DNA from: Penelope pileata
Lineage: Eukaryota > Chordata > Aves > Galliformes > Cracidae
Assembly: GCA_013396635.1 (NCBI GenBank)
Contig: WBMW01003841.1
Span: 167,718 to 231,717 of the forward strand
Length of the DNA stretch: 64,000 nucleotides
Direction of reading: 5' to 3'
The notes under the pieces were generated by a model. The model did not search any database. It saw nothing but the letters and a program-made list of their open reading frames with translations, and was not told where the DNA came from. Of the stretch, positions 40,101 to 52,100 are shown piece by piece (positions within the stretch are counted from its first letter, which is position 1; the number at the start of each line of letters is the position of its first letter). The position numbers and the translations under genes were made by a program.

Positions 40101-43100
40101 CAAACCTATGGCAGACCTGGTATTCTTGATAGATGGATCGGAAAGCATATCAGAAAGTAGTTTTTCTGTCATGAAGACCTTCATGAAGGAGTTTGTGGAC
40201 AATTTTGTTATTTCTAAGGACAAAGTACGTGTTGGGGTAGTCCAATACAGCCATGAGCCCCAGAAAGAATTTTATCTTAATGAGTTCTTTAATAACAGTG
40301 TAATAAAGGAACAAATAAACAGAATTGAGCAGCTGAGATCTTCCACATTTACTGGCAAAGGACTGAGGTTTGTCCAGAGTCTTTTTGAGCCTGCCAATGG
40401 AGGCCGCAGGAACCAAGGAGTTTCACAGAACCTTGTTGTGATTACAGACGGGTACTCTGCTGACAGTGTGGACGATGCGGCAATGGCTTTGAGAAGCAAT
40501 GGGATACATGTCTTTGCAGTTGGTGTAGGGATTGTAAACTCTTTTGAGCTGCTTCGAATTGCTGGTGATGCAAGTAGAGTGTTCACAGTGGAGAACTTTG
40601 ATGCACTGAAAACCATCAAGAGGGCTATTATTGATGAGGTCTGTGAACCTAAAGACCTTCCTGCCCAGGGTAAGCAACATCAATTTTTTGTTGGGTATAT
40701 AGTGGTGACTATCCACATGGCTACATGCAGTCCCTGGTAAAAGTACCCAAGCGTGCTGGGAAGCAGTGCAACTGTTTACCAAATAGCTCTGCACAGGTTA
40801 CTCAGTTTTGTGAATTTCTAGACTTGCACCTTTCTTCAGTCAAGAGCCATTATGCTTTTTGCCATGGTAAATGGTTTCTGAGGTAAGACAGGGCTTCACA
40901 TCTAGCATTCACATTCTTCCTTCCTCAGTGTCTGAAAGGAGACAGAGCAGATATGTCCTCAATATCCTAATCACAAGACAGAAAACAGAAAATTCAGTGA
41001 TATTAGAAATAGAGCTTTTCAAAAAACCTAACTTTGTCATCTGTGGCTATATATGATCATCCTGTTCCGATGGGACTGTCAGTAGCAACTGTTGACCAAA
41101 GTTAAGTCCTACACAGGTACTGTGGAGAGGTAGTGGGGGAAAATCCATCTTTGGATGTATGGGAAGTATTGGCAAGGTGTAAGCAACAAATTTACAATAA
41201 TGCTGAGATGCTTCCCAAAAGCTTTCCCTATACAAGAAACAAACAGTGGTATCTCTTACTACATCTGATCGGTGGCATCAGCAGCTTGGATGCCCTTCCA
41301 GGGATGCTGCACAGCCTGGGAGTCTCCCAAACCCAAAGAAAACAGAGATTCAATTGTGCCTTTGATTATTGTAGCAACTTTTATCAGATGTCAGATGCTG
41401 TTTTTCTGAGTTTATTTACAACATGGTGCACCTTGTCATGCAGGAAGATGGAAATGGAAAGCCCACAAAATGTCTCCTTGAAATTACGTACTTCTGCCAG
41501 TTATACAGAAATATAATACTGTAGATGTTTGTTAAATTGGAATAGAAAAAGGTAGGGAATAACAAATCAGAAAGCTGAACTCTTCTTCCACTGAATATAA
41601 AGGGGAAGCTAGTATGTTCTAAGTGGATGGGACTGATTGAGGATAGGAGGAGAAAAATGTACTGGAGCAGTTCTCTCTCTGTGATCCTGTTCTTACAGGG
41701 ACTGTGGCTGTTCTTTGAAGCTGCTTGTCCTCCCTGTGTTTTAATCATATAGGTGATGTTTAAAGATTTTTGTACTGCTTAGAAGCAAATCATACCCTCT
41801 AGGGGGCAGTTTGTGCCAGAAGTGGGAGTGCTGAAAGGGAACAGTTGCTACTCTGAGGTGAAATTATTTCAGGATTTATTTGGTTGAATAGCTGAAACAT
41901 TCATCTTTCCTGAGGCTTTCCTCCCTGTTTCTGTAATTACCAAAACAAATTTTGCTGTCATTTTCTATTGCAGGCTTGGTATGTGTACTATATGCATTGC
42001 TTTCTTCTATTACATATCCTTGACTCCCTCTACAAACAGAGCAATGAATGACAACATTGCAATGAAGCTTATATGGAAAAATTGTCCATAAGAATTAGTC
42101 CAAATTAGCAAACATGTAAAACAACGTTGTGTTTGATAAGTGTTTAAGAACTAGTGGGTGAAGAAGGAACAAAATTAAGGAATGTGCAGTGTTCCACATA
42201 AAATTATATGCCTCAGACTTCCTTGCAGATGTTTGATAATGGATGATAATGCACCTAGGGACACAGAATAAAATCCAGTATGACAAAAGAAGAATCACTG
42301 TACAGAAGAAATAAGCTAAGTACTTTGTCTGTTTGAGTAGGGCAAGATGGTTGTGGTGGAGGAATTAAGCACATTGCAATACTTGCTGTTGTTATCTGGA
42401 GCTGTGCAAGCAATTCTGTAACTGAGGTAGCCCTCACCTTACCACAGCTGTTATTCAGTGGCTATTAGACATTGCACATAGGAGATTCTGCCACTATCAC
42501 TTTTGTTTCTTTGGTCTGCTGTTTTGTATTTGTATGTATTATCCAATCTTGTTACAAAATGCAAAAGCACAGTCAGCCGTCAAGCTTCACATTGCAGTTG
42601 GAACATGTATTGCATATTCTCAGTTGGTAGCAAAGCTTATGGAAATATTTGCAAGATTAAGCCCTTTGAGGCCGTTCGGCAGCTGAAGAATAACAACAGG
42701 AACAGTGAGCTGTTTTGCATTTGGATGTGCACATACATCCAGTAAATAGGATTAGTCCTAAGTAGCTGCAAGTTCATGTAGCTCCAGAGAAACTGGTAGT
42801 ATGTCAGGTTTTCTGTAAATAAAAAATACCATCTCATTGATTCTGGCTTCCAGTTTTAAATGTTGAATTCAGTTCCACTCCCATGATTCTGATGAAAGAA
42901 AATTTCATAAGTAGTGTGTTTATAGTTTCCTATTTTCTCTACTTTCTTCACAGATTGCAAAATGGACCTTTCTATAGCAGCTGATATTTCAAGACACACA
43001 CAGTCAGACTCTTCACTGCTTCTGAAACAGAAATTGCAAACGTTCCTCCCCAAGCTTTTACTCCAGATAAAATCACTGCCAAGTGTCTGCTGTAGTACTG

Positions 43101-46100
43101 GCTCTCCAGTCAACGTGAGGTTCAAATTCCAAGTATGGACACAGCCCAAGCAGTTCATCTTCAACTCTGATTTTGAGGACTATAATGAAGAGATCATACA
43201 GAAATTCTTATATGCACAGACCACGGTGGACACTTACCTGAATAAAGACTTCTTACAGGCAGTTCAGGAGAATTTTTTTAGTGAGAGCTCTGCTCAAGTG
43301 AAGGTAACGTAATGGTGTGAAAATACCCATTGGAAAAATTATGTGATTTGAAGTTTGCTGACTGATGCTGAGTACTCCAGGGAAACAAAAGATAGCTCAG
43401 GAGTTGGTGAATTGGGAATTGGTGAACTTGAAGGCCTGACCTAATCTCTTCTGAAATGAAAGAAATCTTACAATTTAAGTGAAAAAAGATTTCTTTGGAG
43501 TGTTTCAGGATCGTTGCCCTGACAGTTTATTTTTAATAAAGTGCTGACTCAGTAGAGCTCTGAGCATGTCCTGCAGTAGCTGTTCAAACATTTCCACTTG
43601 CTAAGGTCTCCATGCAGGAAGAACTTTCTACCAAGGAAGGACAGTCTTGCCCTTGTAAAAATATATCAGGAACTTACCCTGTGAACCTTATTTTAACTTT
43701 TATGAAGTGATAATTTTAATCTGATGTGGAATGAGAAAGCTGTATTGTTATGAATTTCTCTGCTTTGAGATGAAAGTTGGCATTCTATTTTTATTCAGCA
43801 TTTGCATAGGTATGTCTTACAAACGTAAGTTGTAATTTTCTGCATATTTTTTTTTTTCCCAAAGACTTCTTAAGACATCATTTTCCCATTAATTAAGAAT
43901 GTGGTCACATGCAAGTTGCCTTTGTCACCTATGGAAAATTTCTCCTTAACCAAAGTAGTCCTCTAGAGTTTGCAGTGACGTGAGTGTAGGAAATGTAAGA
44001 TGAGATGGTTGGGAAGAAGGGAGCTCGAGCTGTGTTTATCTGCTTGTTGGTCAGAGTTTAGGAGGACTTAACGTCATTGTCACTGGGGGCAGGACACAGT
44101 TTACCAATACAGCCTCTTTCTGGGAAAACTAATCCACTGGATGAGTGGAGCCTGGGAAGACTTCTCTTGATTTGGAGGGGGAAGATGAGATAAGACCTGG
44201 TAGCCTGGGGGGAACTGTAAGAAATTATTTTTCTTGGACCTGAAAGAGGCTTGACAACAGCTCTTTGACCTGAAAAAGGTGTAAATGTAACCAATGGAAA
44301 GGGCTAGAATTAGTGTCCTTATGTGAGCTAAGTCTTCTGTCTTATCAAGGACAGAGTGGAGCTGGGTGGTGCAGTGTCTATGTGGGAAAGGGTGAGGGGT
44401 CCTAAGCATCTGCAGAGAGGCAGGATGGCACCCCGGGATGATACACTAGGTGCAGCTTAGACAACATCCAACTGGACATGGTCTTGCAGGAACATAAGAT
44501 GGTGCCTCTTCAAAGTTCTTTTTCCCATTCACATACAGTAGAACTTCTGACATTAGACAAAGCTCTTCAGGGGATAAGTCACAGCAGAACTGGTCTTCAG
44601 GACAGGACACTAAGAAAATGACAGATGTCAATTAATAGCAATGCTAAGAAGTGATGGGTAAGACAGATCTCTCAAATAGGAATGCTTTCAGGAAAGAGGG
44701 AGTTTCGTGTTCTGTTATTCTCCCTCTTTTTCTGTCACAGGTGATCCAGGTCTACACAGTGTAGCAGATTTTGAATTATCTCATAGCCAATTTTCAATGC
44801 AAACTGGGCTTTTTACAGTGACACAGCTTTTAATATCTCAAGTATTTCTGTGTTACTCTCTTTTCTGACAGGTTCTGTTAGTATTTTCAGATGGGCTGGA
44901 TGATTCATTGGAAGATCTCAGAAAAGCAGCCGATGCCTTTCGCTTCAAAGGTATTACAGCACTGCAGTCTCCTACTGCCCTGAGGCCCAGTGTATTGCCC
45001 TGCCAATACAAATTTCCTAATAACATGACTCATCACACTTACAGTGTTCCTCATAACACCATGGAGAGTGTTTGCAATGTTCATGATGTCCAGAATCGTT
45101 GTCCATTCCAGGGCATTCTCAAAGGGTTTTTCATCTTTAGTTGTGTTCTTGAGCCAATCTTTTTAACATATAAAGTGAAGACTGATAGACTGGTATTTTT
45201 TTAAATGTTAAATTCCTGATTTCTGGACTACAGCTCCAGAAGCTGGAGCAGCCACTTGTACTGCCAAATGTAGCACTAGATGTTAGACCCAACTCTGATT
45301 TCTGTGGAAGAGAGCAGTACTACATTTCTGTACTGAGCTTAGCTCTTAAGCAGAAGTAGTAGTTCAGTCTGACAGCTGGGAAGAGAAGTTAATTGAAAAA
45401 TTAGTGGTCTTAATTGTTGTCTCATACATTGTTCTCAATGGCTTGATTTCTTTTAGTGTGCCATAAAATTTAATTTTTAGAGAGCTGCTGTTGTTCATAG
45501 TCATGTTGCTGATTAAATATAGCTCAGGCATTCACAAACTTCAATACACTCTTATGTTGCAGGTCTTGATGCACTTCTCTTAGTTGGCCTGGACAATACA
45601 CAGAACTTGACTGCACTTCGGGAAATAGAGTTTGGCAGAGGTTTTGGATACAATGAGCCTCTGAGTGCTGGATTTCCCACGATTGCAAGCATCTTGCAGA
45701 GAAACCTTGTAAGTCCTTTTGTGATAATGAGAAACAAAAGGAGGAAACTGTTTTGTAATTTATTGTACATAAATGTTGTGCTACTTGTCATTTTTTTTCA
45801 GGATACTGTTGCAGAAAGAAAATGCTGTAATGTTCTCTGTAAATGCCTTGGAGAAACTGGTAATCGTGGTGGCTGGGGGAGTCCTGGAGGGAAGGTATGA
45901 TAGCTGAGCTGTGATAGACACACCTTAAGAATTGCTTTATTTTTTCAATAAGTCCTCATATCTTGTAGTAATTCAAAGTATGCATGCAGGTGCCCATAGG
46001 CCTTGCTGTTAGGACTGATGAAGACAAAAATGTGATGTAATCATTTCTCTGCTACGTGTTCCTATTGCAAAAGTATTTCTGCAATGAAAATTGCTAAGAC

Positions 46101-49100
46101 ACATAAATATCATTAAGCATTCTTCACAGAACCCAGCAGAAAGTAGAGAGGGATTTCAGAGTGATTTCTGATTAACCAAGAGCCATTTTAGCTATCTGTG
46201 AACAAGAAACTTCCAGCTGCGAAGCTGAGTGTAGAAAATAATAATCCTTCTTCACTAGATGTGAACTTTTTGTGCATTATCCTTGTCAATACAGCACTAA
46301 TTTACAATATTTCCTTCAAGGATTTATATAGTCTGTTTTACTGTCTGTTTCGAATTTTGCAGATTTCACCACTTCTACAGCATGCTAGTAGACCTCATTA
46401 TTAAGGCTTACAGTCTCCATTTGTCTAGTATTATTTTCATTCCATTATTTCTTCTTGTTCCACTAAATAACTTGTATTTATAGTTCACACTCCTCAGTTA
46501 TCTGGTTGCAGTTAAATCCATTTCTGTTTATCACTTAGCAAGGATGTAGTCTTGTAACACTGATTTCTTCCATTACTCCTTTATTAACATGTCTGGATTA
46601 CAGCGCTCAGATGAAGTAGTGTTCAGAATATAGACATAGTCATTCTGCAGGTAGACGGACATGATGCCTTGGGTTGTACAGCTTACAATTTATAAAACAA
46701 ATTTTTGCAGCACAAATTTGTCTCATTTTTGTTTCTAGAAACTCTGTTCTAGTTTCTCTGCAAGCTATATGTGTATATATATATATATTTAACCTGAGGT
46801 TATGAGGTTTGTGTCACTTCAAATACAAAGTTTCAATATTCATGAAGTATTAGAGTATTGCAAAATCTTTGTCCTAACAATTTTTCACCTCCTAATAATT
46901 TTCATTTCACCTTAGAATTTCATTACTGTATAATATTTCCTTTTCAAAATCATGGAGGAAGACACTCAATTTGACCAAATAACCCACTGAGCTTTGTTGA
47001 TCCATTAGAAAGTTTCCTGAAATAGTATATTGAACTATTACATTGAACGTTGTTGTACTGATTTTTTATTTTCCACAAGAGTGTCAAGTATGCAGAACTG
47101 CGCAGAGTGGCTGTGTAAGTGCAGTTGGTGGAGCTTGCTCTCTCCAGCATAACCAGATCTAGTTTTCAAGAAAAGTTTTCTATCCACATGTGCAGAGTAA
47201 TCTGATACAAATGATGCTCAGGATGCTTGGAGAACAGTATTTCTTATCTCTTGTGTTCCTGTCTTTCAGGGAAGCACGGGTTACAGAGGATCTCCTGGCC
47301 ATCCTGGTGAGGAAGGTGGGACTGTAAGTAAATGTTTTTTCCTGCTAAGATGATGGTTTTTGGTGCCTGTCTGCACTTACTCATTCACTCAGTCTCATTG
47401 ATATTATCTTAAAATGTATTTAAGCAACAAGTATCTGAAGATATATGGACTTGATTCTCTGTGCATCTGCACATCACCGTAATAAGTATTAGCTTCTAAT
47501 GTAGAAACAGAATCGGTTAGAATCACACAGCAGGATCTTACGTGGTGTATTTGTAACTCCTATGTTTATTTTCCATGACAGATTGTATAGCCAGATTGTG
47601 CAGATAATTCTTGCAGAAAAGGCCATCCCATCCCTTCTTAGCATGAGTGAATATGTCATAAGTGGATAACAACGTTAAATTTTGTAGTGTTTTGGTGACT
47701 TTCTAAATCTTTTGCAGTATGCTGTTCCTGTCACAGAGTTCAGCGTAACATGCACAAGCCAAAATCCAACCCCCCTGGGAGCATTTCTTCTTTTTCTGTT
47801 TAGAAACAAACAAAAATCTTGCAAAGAATGAGTGGTAATTTTCTTAGCTCTAAAAGCACAGAACATGAATATCACTCCTAACTACAGGTGAGAAGCTTGC
47901 AAACAAAGAACCAGCCAAGGATTTCTCTCTGTACCTAGTTGTAAAGCTTGCACTGGAGTAGTTCCAATTCCCACAGTAGATTGCTCAGTTTGAATTTGCC
48001 ATTGGTGAGACTGCCTGGGGCAAGCCAACCCTCTGTTTAGAAGCCGAGAAAAAGGCAGTAATGGAAGAGAACAGTTGTCATCTAGGATTATCAAGAAACT
48101 GCATCAGTAAGGTGGTTTAAGAATTCCTTTGGAAATTGCTGGTTGTAGCTATTTGAGCAGTGTCCACAGACATTAATTATTTTTTTTTCAGGTGACCTGA
48201 TTTCCTAGTGATATAATAAAATCCCACATAAGCAATTTCCAAGATAACGTAAAAATATTTATCTTACTCAAGAATAGAACTATTTTCACAATCCTTTTGT
48301 AGATTTGAACGAGGTGGTTGATATAAGTAAGAATTCATATTCAAACCCCAAGGCTACTTTTTTTAAATGAAAAGTTTTTTGAATATATTGAAATGGGATA
48401 TCTCATTTTTCACCACAGCATTTTAAAGTCATGTTTCTGTTGAAGTTGTGAAGGGATCAAAACAATTTTAATTTTTTTCTTTGTGTATTAATAGGTATAC
48501 AATAGGTTAAGGGGTTTAAAACCTAAAAGAAGGTAGATTTGTATTAGACATTAATAATAAATTCTTTACTGTAAAGATGGTAAGGTACTGGAACAGGTGG
48601 CCCAGAGAAGCTGGGGATATCCCATCCCTGGAAGCGTTCAAGGCCAGGTTGGATGGGGCCTTGATCTAGCCTGATCCAGTGGGAGGTGTCCTTGCCCATA
48701 GTAGAGGGGCTGGAACTAGGTGGTCTTTAAGGTCCCTTCCAACCTAAACTATTCTATAATTCTGTGATTTTACAAAATCAAATTTCTACTTTTTTTGACC
48801 TTCTGGGAATCTGGAATGATCTTACAGGGCAGATTAATTACAGAAGTCTTGCTTCTGAATTTCCTGGTGACTTCATTTTGGCTTACTTTACTGTGGAAGG
48901 ATCCCAGAAGCTTTCTCCATCTCCTGAATGTGAAGCCCAAAAGTGACTTTCACATTGTAACTTTTCCGTAGTAAGGGCTAAACGTTTTTCCAGCTGTTGT
49001 GGTTTGACCCAGCAGATAGTTAAGTCCCACACAGTTGTTTGCTCACCCTCCTCCCTCCCCAGGTGAGATGGGGGAGAGAATTAAGGGAAAAATACAGTAG

Positions 49101-52100
49101 AACTTGTGGGTTGGGAAAAAAACTGTTTACTAAGACAGCAGAGAGAATAAAAGAAATAACGGTACATATATATATATATACAATAAAAAATAGATGATAC
49201 ACAAATCAAGGGACCACCAACCAATACCCAGCCAGCAGCAGCTCCTCCCTCGGCCAACTCTCCTTCCCTAAAATCACATGATATCATATAGTATGGAATA
49301 GCTCTTTGGTCAGTTTGGGTCAGCTGCCCCGGTCCTGTCCCCTCCCTGTTCCTGGATCCTTGTGCCCCTTCTAACTGCTTTGCTGGGGAACAGAATATGT
49401 CCTGGGCTCTGTTCAACACTGCCAGGTGTTATCAGGTTTGTTTTCCTTCTGGGACCAAAACATAGCTTCATACCAGACACTATGAGAGAAGTAACTTCTG
49501 TTAGAAACTAAGACACTCGCCACAAAGTAAGAATTTGAAGCATCCAAAACAGTTGAATGCAGTAAATACACAGCAGAAACTGCGTAATAGACTACATACA
49601 GGAGGTGCCACAAAGAAGGGAGGTTGCAGAGATGATGCTGGACGGTTTGGGTTTATCACTGTGTAGTATTCAGCTCAGATGTTAGTCATAATGTGTCACG
49701 TAGGCAATAGTGAGAACAAAAGAAATGTTCTAACTCTTGTTTTTTTCATATTGTGATGTGGCTCTGTGGCAACTGTCTAACTTAAGCTAGAATGTGATCC
49801 ACACTCCGCTTTTGCTAGACTAGAGAGGTTTGTTTAAAGAGAAAGGAAAGCGGAGAATGGTTTCTGTTTTTCTGATCTTAGGCTATTCAAGCTTTTTTCT
49901 TTTGCATGGTAGTACAGGAGCCCTCTTTTTTTTTTCTTTTCTTTCTTTCTTTCTTTTTTTTTTTTTTTTCTGATTTTATCTACTGTTGGGGTTTAACTTA
50001 GCAAGCAGCTAAGCACCACACAGCCATTCACTCACTCCTCCCTCCCTGTGGTAACAGGGAGAGAACTAGGAAAAAAAGTAGAACTTGTGGGTTGAAATAA
50101 AAACTATTTAGTAAGACAGGAAAGGAAAAAAAAAGTAATAGTAATGATACGTATACATATTTAGAAAACAAGTGATGCACAGCGCAATTGCTCACCACCT
50201 GCCAACTGATGCTCAGCCAGTCTCCAAGCAGTGGCCTCCTCCCCAACCAGTTCCCTCCAGTATTTTTAATTTTAATTTTTATTTTTATTTTTTGGCATGA
50301 TGTTATGTGGTATGGAATATCTGTTTGGCTAGTTTAGGTCAGCTGTCCCAGTTCTGCCCCGTCAGCTCCTTGTGCCCTCCAGCCCCCTTACTGGCAGGAC
50401 AGCACGAGAAGCTGAAAAACTGAAATGTCCTTGGCTCTGTACAGCCCTGCTCAGCAACAACTAAAACATCAGTGTGTTATCAACACTGTTTTTCTCCTAG
50501 AGCCAAAACATAGCCTAATATCAGACACTATGAAGAGAATCAACTCTATCCCAGCTGAAACCAGGATGTCTACCATCATTTATCTTCTTAGAGAGCAATT
50601 TTAAGGGCTTCAGTAAGATACTTAGGGACTTCTGGGAGATATTGTTCTTTGAAATTATTTCAGTTTTCATCCTAACAGACCTGGAATAAAAGTTTTCAGA
50701 GCTCAGTGACAAGAGGAAAGACATTCGATCATCTATTAAGCATCAACCCACCAAAATGCCATGATCTCAAGAACAAAGATTTAAGTTAGAAGTTGGTAGT
50801 GAAGTCTAATAGTGAGAGCAAACAGAGTGCAGCTCAAACTGATCATGAACTGTTTTCTCAAGGCCAATATAAAAACTCCAGTCGACTTCAATTTCTGTCC
50901 TTAGCGCAGAATGGTGATACTACTCTGTCTTGTTTTAGTCTTATCTCATGATTTAATCAGTAACCATTTTTGTAAGGATGAGTTTTAACATTCCCTTTTG
51001 CTTCTTAGGGGAACAGAGGTCCAGTTGGTTTCAATGGGCCTCCAGGAGACAGGGGATGTGAAGGTGCCAGAGGCCGTAAGGCAAGTATGTTACTGAAGCA
51101 TTTCTTAATTTTGTTTTCCACAAACCTGTTTTCTGTGCTGTCTTCCTGAAGCATGGATGGGAAGAGCACGACGTCGAGCTGTAAGAGCACACAATTTTTC
51201 TTCTCTTCTTTTGAGAGGTGCTTTGCGTAACCAAAGCATATTCAAATGACTAAAGTTTGCTGACTCAGTTATTGCCAGTGACTTCCACCAGCTCCAGATT
51301 GGCGTCAGGTAAAACTACATATCTCTATGGAATGGGAACAGTAATGAAGGCTGTACCATCTTCATACAGGAAAAGGGTCAATCCCCTAAGTGGCAGTAGG
51401 GGGCTTTCCAGTAGGTGTCACAAATACTGAGCCCAGCATGCCTCTGCACATCAAGGCTGGTTTGTTCTGTTTCTGAAGATTGATTAAAAGAAACCATTGT
51501 CACCGAATTTCATCAATGTTTATTTTCAATTTCAGGGATCCAGAGGTTATATGGGAAGTCAGGTATGTGTTTTCATGTGAAATCAGTTTTCTTTGAGGAG
51601 AATAGCGTTCTGCTGCATTTTAATTCATGTTACCTTGTAAGATAAAAATTTAAACAAGGAAGGAACAGTGTAAAAATTTCAGAGTACTCTTGATATGATT
51701 GTATAAAAATTGATCTGAGTGTGAGCTGTTAGTCTTATCTGTACTGAGATTTTAGGATGGTTGCAGTCATGATTGACTTAGTCTAATTTACAGGAAATAA
51801 ATTTATTTACTTGCTACTTTAGTCATCTGTCAAGGCAGTAACTCAGGTCAGCTGAATATCACATTCTAAACATTGAGGAAGCAGAGGAGACTAATATTTA
51901 TTGCGGATTTAGTCAGCATTTTTCAGCCATTACTGACACTTTTTCAATATCCAAACTTCTTATCAGCTGTCACTCACTGATCTTGCAGCTCTGCTTGTTT
52001 AGCCTTTCAAACATAGCTATTCATCAAAGAGAAATTATGACTAATTTGTTAATAAAATGTGAATTCTGGAAGACAATGATGAGAATGGCAATATTAGTTT

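Larger units (their letters stand above)
30724..45801. other. Introns of the vWA half of the gene
   Basis: Introns here range from 93 bases (45709-45801) to about 2.3 kb (40670-42953). Apart from the (TTTC)n tract at 37077-37152, I see no recognisable gene, RNA or young transposon. The pyrimidine-rich stretch near 34720-34870 and the GC-richer stretch near 43990-44470 look unlike their surroundings and may be old transposon remains, but I cannot name them. Confidence 0.45.

Noticed and set aside
48995..50568. One provirus with 5' and 3' LTRs and a deleted interior
   Set aside because: The second copy has its own exact 5-base flanks, the sequence between has no retroviral features, and the copies differ too much; two solo LTRs fit better.
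51061..51080. GTAAGG at 51076 as the donor of the Cys50 exon
   Set aside because: It would give a 67-base exon and put the next exon out of frame; the GC donor five bases on keeps the frame.
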